In this document: positions 44,860 through 55,427 of the stretch, in pieces
Numbering within the stretch: position 1 is the stretch's first letter
Layout: each line of letters opens with the position of its first letter
From: Methylomonas koyamae
GTDB lineage: Bacteria; Pseudomonadota; Gammaproteobacteria; Methylococcales; Methylomonadaceae
Assembly: GCF_001644025.1 (NCBI RefSeq)
Contig: NZ_LUUK01000169.1
Span: 1 to 59,718, forward strand
DNA: 59,718 bases
Reading direction: 5' to 3'
Notes under the pieces: model-generated
What the model saw: the letters and a program-made list of their open reading frames with translations, nothing else
What the model was told of the DNA's origin: nothing
The model's database searches: none
Program-made: the position numbers and the translations under genes

Positions 44860-47800
44860 ATGAGTTTCAGCGATCCCGGCAAGGCGGGCTTCAATCCGTC
44901 TCGACTGTTCATTCTGCGGCCGGTTGCCACCTCGTTGCTGATGGTGGCGCTGTTGCTGGTCGGCGTGTTGGCCTACCGGCTGCTGCCGGTCTCGGCGCTG
45001 CCGCAGGTCGATTATCCGACCATCCAGGTCACCACGCTGTATCCCGGCGCCAGTCCGGAGGTGATGACCGCGATTGTCACCGCGCCGCTGGAACGGCAAT
45101 TCGGGCAAATGCCGGGCCTGACGCAAATGACCTCGATCAGTTCCGGCGGCGCCTCGGTCATCACACTGCAATTCAACTTGAGCCTAGACCTGGACGTGGC
45201 CGAACAAAGCGTACAGGCCGCGATCAATGCCGCCAACAATTTCCTGCCCAGCGACCTGCCGCAAGCGCCGATCTACAGCAAGGTCAATCCAGCCGACACG
45301 CCGATCATGACCTTGGCGGTCAGCGCCGAATCCATGCCTTTGTTCAAAGTAGAAGACCTGGTCGATACGCGTCTGGCGCAAAAAATCGCCCAATTGCCGG
45401 GCGTCGGCATGGTCAGCATTAGCGGTGGCCAGCGACCGGCGGTGCGAATTCAGGCCAACCACAAGGCCTTGGCGGCCTACGGCATCAGCCTGGAAGACGT
45501 ACGCACCGCCATCGCCGCCGCCAACGTCAGCCAGCCCAAGGGCTCGATCAACGGCCCAACCCGCGCCGCGACCATAGACAGCAACGATCAACTGCGCTCG
45601 GCCGCCGAGTACCGCGACCTGGTGGTGGCTTACAAAAACAGCGCACCGGTCAAATTGACCGATGTCGCCACCGTAATCGACGGCGCCGAGAACGCCCGGC
45701 TGGCGGCCTGGGCCAACGACAAGGCCGCCATCATCGTCAACATCCAACGCCAACCGGGTGCCAACGTCATTGAGGTGGTGGATCGTATCCAGACCTTGCT
45801 GCCCAAGCTGCAAGCCTCGTTGCCGAGCGGCGTCGAAGTGAACGCACTCACCGATCGTACCGTAACAATCCGGGCCTCGGTACGCGACGTGCAATTCGAA
45901 TTGCTGCTGGCCGTGGCCCTGGTGGTGATGGTGATTTTTCTGTTCCTGCGCAACGTGCCGGCCACCATCATCCCCGGCGTCGCGGTCCCGCTATCGCTGG
46001 TGGGCACCTTCGCGGCGATGTATCTGGCCGAATTCAGCATCAATAATTTAACCCTGATGGCATTGACCATCGCCACCGGCTTTGTGGTTGATGACGCGAT
46101 TGTGGTCATCGAAAACATCTCGCGCTATATCGAGCGCGGCGAATCGCCTCTCAAAGCCGCCTTGAAAGGCTCGGAGCAAATTGGCTTTACGATTATTTCG
46201 CTGACGTTTTCGCTTGTCGCGGTGCTGATTCCGCTGCTGTTCATGTCCGACGTGGTCGGTCGCTTGTTTCGGGAATTCGCCATCACGCTGGCGGTGGCGA
46301 TTCTGATTTCCGCCGTGGTGTCGTTAACGCTGACGCCGATGATGTGCGCCAAGCTGTTACAGCCCGGCGCAGGCCATCAACACCAAAATAAAATCAGCGA
46401 CGACTGGTTTGAGCGGCTGATTAAACTCTACGGGCGCAGCCTGAGCTGGGTAATGCAACGCCAAGCGGCGACTTTGGCGGTATTTTTCGCCACCGTGGTC
46501 CTGACCGCCGCGCTGTACGTCTGGATACCCAAAGGCTTTTTCCCCAGTCAGGACACCGGCATTATTCAAGGTTTTTCCGAAGCGCCGCAGACCGTGTCGT
46601 TTCAAGCCCTGGCCGAACAACAACGCAAGCTGGCGCAACGCATCCTGAAAGACCCGGCGGTCGAGAATTTGTCGTCGTTTATCGGCGTCGACGGCATCAA
46701 CGCCACCCCGAACAGCGGCCGGTTTTTGATTAATCTAAAACCCCACGACCAACGCCCGCCGGCCCGCGAAATTATCGCCCGTCTGAAAGACCGGCTGGCC
46801 GATTTGCCCGGTATACAACTGTATTTGCAACCGGTGCAGGATTTGACGATGGAAAACCGCGTCACCCGCACCCAATATCAATTTACGTTGGAAGGCGCCG
46901 ATCTGGACGAATTGAACCGCTGGACCGGCAAATTGGTAGACCAGCTGCAAGGCCGCCCTGAATTCGCCGACGTGGTCAGCGACGTACTCGACCAAGGCCG
47001 GCAGGTGTTCGTCAACATCGACCGAGCCACCGCCAGCCGCTTGGGCGTCAGCACCGCCGCGATCGACAATGCGCTGTACAGCGCTTACGGCCAGCGCTTG
47101 GTTTCGACGATATTCACCCAGGCGAACCAATACCGGGTCGTGTTGGAAGTCGATCCGGCCGAACAAACCAGCCCGGCGGCGCTGAACGAATTGCGGGTGC
47201 CGTCGACCAACGGCAGCCAGGTGCCGCTATCGGCCATCGCCGAGTTGTCCGAGCGGCCGACCACGTTGGCGATCAACCACCTCGATCAGTATCCGGTGGC
47301 CACGGTATCGTTCAACCTAGCGCCCGGCTATGCCTTGGGCGATGCGGTGACCGCCGTCGAAGCGGCCAAGAGCCAAATCGACTTACCGCTGGCGATTCGC
47401 AGCGAATACCAGGGCGCCGCCCAGGCCTTCAAGGCTTCACTCAACAACACGTTGTTGCTGATCCTGGCGGCGATCGTGACCGTGTACATCGTGCTGGGCG
47501 TGCTGTACGAAAGCTACATTCATCCGCTGACGATATTGTCCACGCTGCCCTCGGCCGGGGTCGGCGCTTTGCTGGCCCTGCAGCTGTCCGACGGCGATCT
47601 GGGGATTATCGGCATCATCGGCATTATTTTGCTGATCGGCATCGTCAAGAAAAACGCCATCATGATGATCGACTTTGCGCTGGAAGCCGAGCGCCATCAG
47701 GGGCTGCCGCCGGACCAGGCGATTTACCAAGCCTGCTTGCTGCGCTTCCGGCCGATTCTGATGACCACGCTGGCCGCGCTGCTGGGTGCCTTGCCGTTAA

Positions 47801-47994
47801 TGCTGGGCAGCGGCGTCGGTTCGGAATTGCGCCACCCGCTGGGTATTACGATGGTCGGCGGCCTGCTGCTCAGCCAATTGCTGACCTTATACACCACCCC
47901 GGTGATTTATCTGGCGATGGATAATCTGGCGCGGCGGGTCAAAACCGCTCTAGGAGTCGAGTCCGGCGACGCCGTCGAACAGGACCTGCATTGA
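44860..47994 (+). CDS. mdtB: RND multidrug efflux permease (MdtB-like)
   Basis: 1044-residue inner-membrane RND pump subunit. Seen: the N-terminal TM1 region, a large periplasmic loop, then TM2-TM6 with [22 protein letters not shown], whose Asp pair is the proton-relay site of TM4, a second periplasmic loop and a C-terminal bundle with [21 protein letters not shown] and [19 protein letters not shown]. MdtB and MdtC form a mixed trimer, which fits two adjacent homologous pump genes. Starts 3 bases after mdtA. Likely substrates are amphipathic drugs or bile-type compounds, by family. Confidence 0.95.
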   Translation: MSFSDPGKAGFNPSRLFILRPVATSLLMVALLLVGVLAYRLLPVSALPQVDYPTIQVTTLYPGASPEVMTAIVTAPLERQFGQMPGLTQMTSISSGGASVITLQFNLSLDLDVAEQSVQAAINAANNFLPSDLPQAPIYSKVNPADTPIMTLAVSAESMPLFKVEDLVDTRLAQKIAQLPGVGMVSISGGQRPAVRIQANHKALAAYGISLEDVRTAIAAANVSQPKGSINGPTRAATIDSNDQLRSAAEYRDLVVAYKNSAPVKLTDVATVIDGAENARLAAWANDKAAIIVNIQRQPGANVIEVVDRIQTLLPKLQASLPSGVEVNALTDRTVTIRASVRDVQFELLLAVALVVMVIFLFLRNVPATIIPGVAVPLSLVGTFAAMYLAEFSINNLTLMALTIATGFVVDDAIVVIENISRYIERGESPLKAALKGSEQIGFTIISLTFSLVAVLIPLLFMSDVVGRLFREFAITLAVAILISAVVSLTLTPMMCAKLLQPGAGHQHQNKISDDWFERLIKLYGRSLSWVMQRQAATLAVFFATVVLTAALYVWIPKGFFPSQDTGIIQGFSEAPQTVSFQALAEQQRKLAQRILKDPAVENLSSFIGVDGINATPNSGRFLINLKPHDQRPPAREIIARLKDRLADLPGIQLYLQPVQDLTMENRVTRTQYQFTLEGADLDELNRWTGKLVDQLQGRPEFADVVSDVLDQGRQVFVNIDRATASRLGVSTAAIDNALYSAYGQRLVSTIFTQANQYRVVLEVDPAEQTSPAALNELRVPSTNGSQVPLSAIAELSERPTTLAINHLDQYPVATVSFNLAPGYALGDAVTAVEAAKSQIDLPLAIRSEYQGAAQAFKASLNNTLLLILAAIVTVYIVLGVLYESYIHPLTILSTLPSAGVGALLALQLSDGDLGIIGIIGIILLIGIVKKNAIMMIDFALEAERHQGLPPDQAIYQACLLRFRPILMTTLAALLGALPLMLGSGVGSELRHPLGITMVGGLLLSQLLTLYTTPVIYLAMDNLARRVKTALGVESGDAVEQDLH

Positions 47995-47995
47995 G

Positions 47996-50900
47996 ATGAA
48001 TCTGTCCGCGCTATTCATCCGCCGCCCGGTCGCCACCACCTTGCTGACCGTCGCCATCAGCCTGTGCGGGGTTTTAGCGTTTTTGAATCTGCCGGTTTCG
48101 TCGCTGCCGCAGGTGGATTTTCCGACCGTTGCGGTGCAGGCGCAATTGCCCGGCGCCAACGCCGAAACCATGGCCGCGACGGTCGCCACGCCGCTGGAGC
48201 GTGCGTTGGGACGCATCGCCGGCGTCACCGAAATGACCTCCAACAGTTCGCAAGGCTCGACTTCGATTACGCTGCAGTTTGATTTAAACCGCGACATCGA
48301 CGGCGCCTGCCGCGACGTGCAGGCCGCGATCAACGCCGCCGCCAGCATGCTGCCCAGCGGCATGCCCAACCGGCCCAGTTATCGGCGAGACAATCCGTCC
48401 GATTCGCCGATTCTGATCCTGGCGCTGACCTCGGACAGCTTCACGCGCGGCCAGCTGTACGATTCCGCGTCGACGATTTTGCTGCAAAAAATTTCGCAAA
48501 TTCCCGGTATCGGCCAAGTGCAAATCGGCGGCGCGACCCTACCGGCGGTGCGGGTGGAACTGAATCCCAATGCCTTGAGCAAATACGGCATCGGTTTGGA
48601 CGACGTGCGCAACACCATCGCCCAAACCAACATCACCCGGCCCAAAGGCGTGTTGGAAAGTGCAGACACCCGCTGGCAAATCCAGGCTAACGATCAGGCC
48701 CGCGCCGCCGCCGAATATCTGCCGCTGATCGTTGCTTACCGTAACGGCGCGCCAGTGCGCATCGCCGACCTGGGCGAAGCGGTCGATTCGGTCGAGGATT
48801 TGCGCAATGTCGGCCTGAAAAACGGCAAACCCTCGGTGTTGCTGATCATCCGCAAACAACCCTTGGCCAATGTGATCCAAACCGTCGATCAAGTGCTGGC
48901 GGTGTTGCCGCAACTTAAGGCCGCTTTGCCCAGCAATATCGAACTGTCGGTGGTGGTGGATAGATCGTTGTCGATTCGGGCGTCTATCCGGGAAGTCGAG
49001 CACGGCTTGTTCGTCGCGGTGGTCCTGGTGATTTTGGTGGTGCTGGTATTTCTGCGTAATCCGCGTTCGGCGGCGGTGCCGATCGTCGCGGTACCGGCTT
49101 CGCTGCTGGGTTCCTGCGCGGTGATGTACTTCTGCGGTTTTAGCGTCAACAACTTGACCTTGATGGCCTTGACCATCGCCACCGGCTTTGTCGTGGACGA
49201 TGCGATTGTGGTGGTCGAAAACACCAACCGGCATATCGAGGCCGGCATCGCACCGTTCAAGGCCGCGCTGCTGGCCGCCAAGGAAGTGAGCTTCACGGTG
49301 TTGGCGATGAGCGTGTCGCTGGTCGCGGTGTTTCTGCCGATTCTATTGATGGGCGGCGTGCCGGGCCGGCTGTTTCGGGAATTCGCGGTGACCTTGTCTG
49401 CGGCGGTGCTGGTTTCGCTGCTGATTTCGTTGACTACCACGCCGATGTTGTGCGCGCGCTGGCTGGGCAAGGAGCCAACGGAACACGGACCGATCTATCG
49501 CGGTATCGGCGCGGCCTTCGATTGGGTGCAGGACAATTATCGCATCAGCCTAAGTTGGGCCTTGCGTCATGGTCGGATCATGCTGAGCCTGTTGCTGGCG
49601 ACGATAGGCTTGAATTTTTATTTATACGGCGCTATCGACAAAGGCTTTTTCCCGACCCAGGACGGCGGCCGTTTGTTGGGCGAGATACAAACCGACCAAA
49701 ACACCTCGTTCCAGACCTTGCAAAAGCAGTTTGGGCAAATCTCCGAGATTTTGCTGAAAGACCCGGCGGTCACCAATGTCGCCGGCTTTGCCGGTAGTTC
49801 GCAAAGCAGCAATAGCGCGCGGGTGTTTATCACGTTGAAGCCGCACGGGGAGCGCGAAGCTATCGAGATCGTGATGGACCGGCTGCGCAAGGCGGCCGGC
49901 CGAATCCCCGGCGCTAATTTGCATATGTTTCCGGCCCAGGAGCTGCGCATCGGCGGGCGGATGTCCTTCGGTTTAATCGACTATACCTTGCAAGCCGACG
50001 ATCTGGCCTTGTTGAAAGAATGGACGCCCAAGGTCCAGGCCGCCTTGGCCCGCTTGCCCGAACTGACCGATGTTAACAGCAGTCAGCAGGACAAGGGCGA
50101 ACAAATCGGCTTGACCGTCAACCGCGATCTGGCCGCGCGTTACGGCGTCAGCCAGGCCCTGATCGACAACAGCTTGAACAGCGCCTTCGGTCAGCGGCAA
50201 GTGTCGGTGATTTACAATCCGCTCAACCAATACCGGGTGATCATGGAATTGGCGCCGCAATATTGGCAATCGACGGACAGTCTGAAACAACTGTATATCA
50301 GCGCGCCGGCCCAGAGCGGCATTGCCGGCACCGGTCAGCCGCGCCAAATTCCGCTGTCGGCGTTGGCCAGTTTCGCGCCGAGCAACGCGCCGCTGTCGGT
50401 ACGCCATCAAGGCCAGTTCGCGGTCAGCGAGCTGTCGTTCAATCTAAAACCCGGCGTGGCAATGTCCGGCGCCAGCGCGGCGATCGATCAAGCCTTACGC
50501 GACATCGGCTTGCCGGCGGCCGTTACCGGCAGTTTTCAAGGTTCCGGCAAAGCCTTTCAGGACGCGTTGCGCAATCAACCCTGGCTCATTTTGGCGGCGC
50601 TGATCAGCATTTACATTGTGCTCGGTGTGCTTTACGAAAGCCTGGTGCATCCGTTGACAATACTGTCCACGCTGCCGTCGGCCGGCGTCGGCGCGTTGTT
50701 GGCTCTGATGGTTTGCGGTAAGGAGTTCAGCATCGTTGCGCTGATCGGCGTGATCCTGTTGATCGGCATCGTCAAGAAAAACGCGATCATGATGATCGAT
50801 TTTGCGTTGCTGGCCGAGCGCGAGCGCGGGCTGGATTCGCGCGAGGCGATCTTTCAAGCGTGCATGCTACGCTTCAGACCGATCCTGATGACGACGTTGG

Positions 50901-51100
50901 CCGCGCTGTTCGGCGCATTGCCCTTGGTCTTAGGTAGCGGTTACGGCGCGGAACTGCGCCAGCCGCTGGGCATCGCTATCGTCGGCGGCTTGATATTCAG
51001 CCAACTATTGACCTTATACACGACGCCGGTGGTTTATTTATATCTGGATCGGTTTCGGCTCCGGATGCTACGGCTCGGCGCAACGCCATTGCCAGCCTGA
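47996..51100 (+). CDS. mdtC: RND multidrug efflux permease (MdtC-like)
   Basis: 1034-residue homologue of the preceding gene, same topology. Seen: N-terminal SALFIRRPVATTLLTVAISL, TM4 [21 protein letters not shown] with the Asp pair, and C-terminal [21 protein letters not shown] and [19 protein letters not shown]. Starts one base after the mdtB stop. Together with mdtA this gives the MdtABC pump of a hetero-trimeric type. A low-GC-free hairpin about 140 bases downstream could end the transcript. Confidence 0.95.
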   Translation: MNLSALFIRRPVATTLLTVAISLCGVLAFLNLPVSSLPQVDFPTVAVQAQLPGANAETMAATVATPLERALGRIAGVTEMTSNSSQGSTSITLQFDLNRDIDGACRDVQAAINAAASMLPSGMPNRPSYRRDNPSDSPILILALTSDSFTRGQLYDSASTILLQKISQIPGIGQVQIGGATLPAVRVELNPNALSKYGIGLDDVRNTIAQTNITRPKGVLESADTRWQIQANDQARAAAEYLPLIVAYRNGAPVRIADLGEAVDSVEDLRNVGLKNGKPSVLLIIRKQPLANVIQTVDQVLAVLPQLKAALPSNIELSVVVDRSLSIRASIREVEHGLFVAVVLVILVVLVFLRNPRSAAVPIVAVPASLLGSCAVMYFCGFSVNNLTLMALTIATGFVVDDAIVVVENTNRHIEAGIAPFKAALLAAKEVSFTVLAMSVSLVAVFLPILLMGGVPGRLFREFAVTLSAAVLVSLLISLTTTPMLCARWLGKEPTEHGPIYRGIGAAFDWVQDNYRISLSWALRHGRIMLSLLLATIGLNFYLYGAIDKGFFPTQDGGRLLGEIQTDQNTSFQTLQKQFGQISEILLKDPAVTNVAGFAGSSQSSNSARVFITLKPHGEREAIEIVMDRLRKAAGRIPGANLHMFPAQELRIGGRMSFGLIDYTLQADDLALLKEWTPKVQAALARLPELTDVNSSQQDKGEQIGLTVNRDLAARYGVSQALIDNSLNSAFGQRQVSVIYNPLNQYRVIMELAPQYWQSTDSLKQLYISAPAQSGIAGTGQPRQIPLSALASFAPSNAPLSVRHQGQFAVSELSFNLKPGVAMSGASAAIDQALRDIGLPAAVTGSFQGSGKAFQDALRNQPWLILAALISIYIVLGVLYESLVHPLTILSTLPSAGVGALLALMVCGKEFSIVALIGVILLIGIVKKNAIMMIDFALLAERERGLDSREAIFQACMLRFRPILMTTLAALFGALPLVLGSGYGAELRQPLGIAIVGGLIFSQLLTLYTTPVVYLYLDRFRLRMLRLGATPLPA

Positions 51101-51238
51101 CGCACACGGGGCCGCGTGACTTGACTTGGTCGCCCGCGCGCGACTCAGAGATCAAGGTCATGCCGATAGCCGGACATTTCCAGCGTTTTGCCCCGGCCGG
51201 CCGCTCCGACCAAGCTAAATCGGCCCGGCGCCGCCACC

Positions 51239-51261
51239 CGCCTCTGCTCGGAGGAGAGGCG
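51239..51261 (+). terminator. Possible transcript-end hairpin after mdtC
   Basis: CGCCTCT (51239-51245), a nine-base loop, AGAGGCG (51255-51261), then CGGCGTTTT. The T-run is short and set back, so termination is uncertain. The rest of the 255-base convergent gap shows nothing clear. Confidence 0.35.
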
Positions 51262-51355
51262 CGGCGTTTTGATGGAACGCATTTAGATCGTTTCGCCGAG
51301 TTGCATGCCGCCGAACCGCTAGGGAAAGGGTGCGCATGAGGCCGTCAACGTCGAG

Positions 51356-54061
51356 TTAACACCGCCGGCTTCGGCGGAGCACAGGCGATTTAACGTGACG
51401 CGGAAACGGCGCGAAGCGGCGCACCAGCCATTTACGCAATTCCTCGCAGATTAGCAGGCCCAGCGCGAACGGCAGCGTGAACAGCCAGACTTCGTGGCCG
51501 AGCGGCGCGGTGCCGAACAACAGATTGCCCCACGGCGTGTAGACGATGGCGAGGATCAGCGCAATCTCCACGCCGACGCCGGCCAGTATTAGCCGGTTGT
51601 CCAGCAGGGGCGTGGCCAGCAGGCCGCGCTGGCGTTGCTTGCAGAGGAAGACGTTGGCGATCTGCATCACAATGATCGCGGTCAGGCAGGCGGTCGTGGC
51701 CCGCAGGTACAGCGGATCGTGGCGCGGCAGGCTGGCGCCGTAGTCCCAGCCGGCAGCGTTCAGCACGAAGAAAAACGCCGCCATTGCCGCCGCGGCTTCC
51801 AGCAAGCCGAGAAATCCGTAAGCTCGGGCCAGCAGGCGCCAGTCGATCAATGACTCCTGGCTCGAGCGCGGCGGCTTGCGCATTGCCGCCGCATCGGGTT
51901 TCTCGACGCCCAGCCCCAAGGCCGGCAGCATGTCGGTGCCCAGATCGACCGCCAGAATTTGCAGGATGGTCAACGGCAGCGGAATCTTGAACAGCACGAA
52001 GGCCAGGTAGGGAATCACTTCCGGGACGTTGGAGGTGAGGATGTAGGTCAAGAATTTGCGAATGTTGTCGAACACCGCGCGGCCTTCTTCGATCGCGGCG
52101 ACGATGCTGGCGAAATTGTCGTCCAGCAAAATCATGTCGGCGGCCTCCTTGGCGACGTCGGTGCTCGCCAGTCCCATCGCGATGCCGATGTCGGCCTTCT
52201 TCAAGGCCGGCGCGTCGTTGACGCCGTCACCGGTCACCGCGACCACTTGCCGCTTACGCTGCAACGCTTCGACGATGTGCATTTTCTGATCGGCGCCTAC
52301 CCTGGCGAACACAATTTCCGGCGCATCCAAGGCCAATTGCAATTGGCTGGGCGTGAGTTTTTTCAGCCGGTCGCCGGTGATGACTTTGGGATGGTCGGAT
52401 TGCACCAGACCGATTTGGCGGGCGATCGCGACCGCCGTGTGCGGATGGTCGCCGGTGACCATGATGACTTTGATCCCGGCGATCCGGCATTGGGTTATGG
52501 CGTCGGCGACTTCCGGGCGCGGCGGATCTTCCAAGCCGACCAGGCCGCTGAAGATCATCGCCGCTTCAGGGTCGGCGCCAACGCTGTCGGTCAGTGGGCG
52601 GTGGGCTAGGGCCAGTACCCGCAAGCCTTGATCGGCCATGGTCTGCAGGGCGTCCTGGAGTGTGCGGCGGCCGGCGTCGTCCAGCGGCAGAATCTGATCG
52701 GCGACGGCGATTTGCGAGCACAGCGGTAGCACCATTTCCAGCGCGCCCTTGCAATACAGCCGCTTGCCGGCCGGGGTATCGTGCAGGGTGGACATGCGCT
52801 TGCGGTCGGTGTCGAACGGCACTTCGCCGATTTTGGGATAGGCCACGCGCATGCCTTGGTCGTGAGCCAAATTGACCAGCGCCACTTCCATCGGGTCGCC
52901 GAGCAAGTGCTGGCCTTCGACGCGTTTCAGATCGTGACATAGGGCCGCGCAGGCCAGGAACTCGGCATGGTGTCGCAGGCTGTCGCGGCCCAATTCGTCC
53001 GGCCGACAGTGGCGATTGTCCAGAAATAGTTGTTTGACCGCCATTCGGTTCTGGGTCAGCGTGCCGGTTTTATCGGTGCAGATGACCGTGGTCGAGCCCA
53101 GGGTTTCCACCGACGGCAAATTGCGGATCAAGGCGTTGCGCTTGGCCATGCGCTGGGTGGCCATTGCCAAGGCCAGTGTCACGGTCGGCAGTAGGCCTTC
53201 CGGTACGTTGGCGACGATGATGCCGATCGCGAACATGAAATTTTCCCAGAAGCTCAGGCCGATGGCCTGGCCGATCAGAAAAAATGCCGCGCCCAGCAAC
53301 AGCGCCAGTAGCGCGACGAAGCGGCTCAGCCGAGCGATCTGGCGTTGCAACGGCGATTGGCCCTTGATCGTGGTTTTCAGTGTGTGGGCGATTTTGCCGA
53401 ATTCGGTGTGCATGCCGGTGGCGAACACCACGGCCTTGGCCTCGCCGGCGACCACCGATGTGCCGGCCAGCAGAATGTTACGACTTTGCGCCAGGTCTTC
53501 GGCCGCCGACGGTAGAGCGTCGCGGCCCTTGGGTAGGGATTCGCCGGTGATGGTCGAGTTATTCACCCGCAGGTTGAAAGCCTCCAGCAGTCGGCAATCG
53601 GCCGGGACGTTGTCGCCCTCCTGCAAGACCAGCAGGTCGCCGGGCACCAGTTCGTCCGCGAGAATTCGGCACAGCGCGCCGTCGCGCACTACCTTGACTT
53701 GGTTCGGCAATAATTTGCGTAGCGCGGCAATGGCCTGCTCGGCCTGGACGCGCTGCCAAAACGAGAAGCAGCCGTTGATCGCGATCACGCCCAATATTGC
53801 GTAACCCAGCGTCGCCATGCCTTCGCCGGGTTGTTGGGACTCGGCGAAGAAGGCCAGACCGGCCGCCAGCCAGAGTATCAGCGCGAAGAAGTGTAAAAAC
53901 TCCCCTGCAAACAACAGCCACTGCGATTTTTTTCGGGTTTCTTCGAGACGGTTGAAACCAAACTCGCGCAAGCGGCCTTCAATTGTCGTATCGGCCAGGC
54001 CGTTGGGGCCCGAACCGAGACTGTCGAGGGCTTCCTCGGGCGTTAGGTGGTGAATTTTCAT
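51356..54061 (-). CDS. P2-type cation-transporting ATPase, Na,K-ATPase-like motifs
   Basis: 901-residue P-type ATPase. Seen: actuator loop with NSTITGESLPK, phosphorylation site ICTDKTGTLTQNRM, nucleotide-binding KGALEMVLPL, hinge VTGDGVNDAPALKKADIGIAMG, and about ten membrane segments. TM4 reads VANVPEGLLPTVT and TM6 DLGTDMLPALGL, which match Na,K/H,K-ATPases (NVPEGLL, DLGTDM) better than SERCA-type calcium pumps (AAIPEGLP, NLVTDGLPA). A TM8-like QIANVFLCKQR also fits. The transported ion (Na+, K+, H+ or Ca2+) is not certain. No beta subunit is encoded nearby. Full length for the family, starting at ATG 54061. Confidence 0.93.
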   Translation of the reverse strand: MKIHHLTPEEALDSLGSGPNGLADTTIEGRLREFGFNRLEETRKKSQWLLFAGEFLHFFALILWLAAGLAFFAESQQPGEGMATLGYAILGVIAINGCFSFWQRVQAEQAIAALRKLLPNQVKVVRDGALCRILADELVPGDLLVLQEGDNVPADCRLLEAFNLRVNNSTITGESLPKGRDALPSAAEDLAQSRNILLAGTSVVAGEAKAVVFATGMHTEFGKIAHTLKTTIKGQSPLQRQIARLSRFVALLALLLGAAFFLIGQAIGLSFWENFMFAIGIIVANVPEGLLPTVTLALAMATQRMAKRNALIRNLPSVETLGSTTVICTDKTGTLTQNRMAVKQLFLDNRHCRPDELGRDSLRHHAEFLACAALCHDLKRVEGQHLLGDPMEVALVNLAHDQGMRVAYPKIGEVPFDTDRKRMSTLHDTPAGKRLYCKGALEMVLPLCSQIAVADQILPLDDAGRRTLQDALQTMADQGLRVLALAHRPLTDSVGADPEAAMIFSGLVGLEDPPRPEVADAITQCRIAGIKVIMVTGDHPHTAVAIARQIGLVQSDHPKVITGDRLKKLTPSQLQLALDAPEIVFARVGADQKMHIVEALQRKRQVVAVTGDGVNDAPALKKADIGIAMGLASTDVAKEAADMILLDDNFASIVAAIEEGRAVFDNIRKFLTYILTSNVPEVIPYLAFVLFKIPLPLTILQILAVDLGTDMLPALGLGVEKPDAAAMRKPPRSSQESLIDWRLLARAYGFLGLLEAAAAMAAFFFVLNAAGWDYGASLPRHDPLYLRATTACLTAIIVMQIANVFLCKQRQRGLLATPLLDNRLILAGVGVEIALILAIVYTPWGNLLFGTAPLGHEVWLFTLPFALGLLICEELRKWLVRRFAPFPRHVKSPVLRRSRRC

Positions 54062-54226
54062 GGTAGCTTCGTGCGGTCGGCTAGCGTGTCGTTTAGTTTA
54101 GCGGTGGCCGAGTGATTCCGGATGGTAAATGTCGGCGACGACGCTGCTCGGGATCGGGCATTGCTGATAAAATGAACGGTCTGAGAGTGCGAGTTCGCGG
54201 TAGGATGACGTTTTGAGGAAGCAAAC

Positions 54227-55417
54227 ATGTGGAGCGGCTACGGGATGACCGGCGGGAGCAGGGCGTTGGCGGCGGGGTTGGCGTTGAGCTTGGCGGGATG
54301 CGTTTCGCCGCCGGCCCTGGATAGGGCCGTCATCGAGTACGATAAGGCCACTAACGACGTGTTGGCGAAGCAGTTACTGCTAAACATCGCCCGCGCCCAT
54401 CAACACCAACCGCTGCATTTCACTGGCGTATCCAATATCGCCGCCACCTTCAATTTCCAGCTTAATGCCGGCGCCACGCCGGCGCTGACCGGACCGACCG
54501 GCTCGCTGTTGACGCCGGTGTTCGGCGGCAGCCTGTCCGAGAATCCGACCATTAGTATCGTACCGATCGAAGGCGAGGAATTCACCCGCCGCTTGTTGAC
54601 GCCGTTTCAGGAAAGCAAGCTGACGATGTTGCTCAGGCAAGGCGTGGACGTGGATTTGTTACTGCGCCTGTTGGCCGGCGAGCTGCGCTTGTCCGGCGGC
54701 GATCAAGCCGGCATCCACCGCAACTTGCCTGCGGACGCCGATGGTTACCGGGTATTTCGCCAGGCCGTGTTGCATTTATCGTCGATTCAGGACCGCCACC
54801 GCTTGTTCGTCGAGCCGTTGTTGTTCGAACGTAGTTGGACTTTGCCGGCCGATGCGTTGCCGGCCGACCAACTGGCGGCGCTCGAAAAAAACTACCAAGT
54901 GACTTTCGATCCGGCGCGTAAACAACTGACATTGACCAAGCGCGAGGTCGGCCGGATCGTGCTGACCAATTACGATCCGGCTACCTTAAGCAACGAGGAA
55001 CGGATGCGTTTGCAGCAGGAAGCCGAGCAGGGCGCCGACAACGATGTGAGTGTCGATATTCGCCCCGGATTTCCAGGTGGCGAGTGGCCGTTGCACGGCG
55101 TGTTCCGCTTGCGCAGTTTTCACAACGTATTGAATTTCGTCGGCCAAACCTTGGGCGATATGCCCGAATATTCGGTGGCCCGCCATCCGGCCACGCCGGA
55201 AGTTCGCGAAAATCCCGTGGAAACGCTGGCCTTGACGGTCGGCGACGAGCCCGACGACGATCCGAGCGTGCGCTTGGGCGACCGTTACTATTCGCTTCGC
55301 CCTGAAACCGGCTATCAATGGAACCGGGAAGGCTTTCGGTTGCTCTGTCAGATTTTTCAAATGACGATGACCCAGTTCGCCCAATCCGGGGCTCCCGTCA
55401 TCACGATTTCCAAATAA
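54227..55417 (+). CDS. Predicted lipoprotein of unknown function
   Basis: 396 residues with a lipobox LAGC near residue 25 after a short signal peptide, so it is probably an outer- or inner-membrane lipoprotein. Visible parts: LAKQLLLNIARAHQHQPLHFTGVSNI, then a beta-rich region with LLTPVFGGSLSENPTISIVP, RLLTPFQESKLTMLLRQG and a C-terminal YYSLRPETGYQWNREGF. I recognise no named family. GAGG eight bases upstream supports ATG 54227. CorA starts 11 bases after its stop, so the two are likely co-transcribed. Confidence 0.8.
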   Translation: MWSGYGMTGGSRALAAGLALSLAGCVSPPALDRAVIEYDKATNDVLAKQLLLNIARAHQHQPLHFTGVSNIAATFNFQLNAGATPALTGPTGSLLTPVFGGSLSENPTISIVPIEGEEFTRRLLTPFQESKLTMLLRQGVDVDLLLRLLAGELRLSGGDQAGIHRNLPADADGYRVFRQAVLHLSSIQDRHRLFVEPLLFERSWTLPADALPADQLAALEKNYQVTFDPARKQLTLTKREVGRIVLTNYDPATLSNEERMRLQQEAEQGADNDVSVDIRPGFPGGEWPLHGVFRLRSFHNVLNFVGQTLGDMPEYSVARHPATPEVRENPVETLALTVGDEPDDDPSVRLGDRYYSLRPETGYQWNREGFRLLCQIFQMTMTQFAQSGAPVITISK

Positions 55418-55427
55418 GGGGAAGCCT

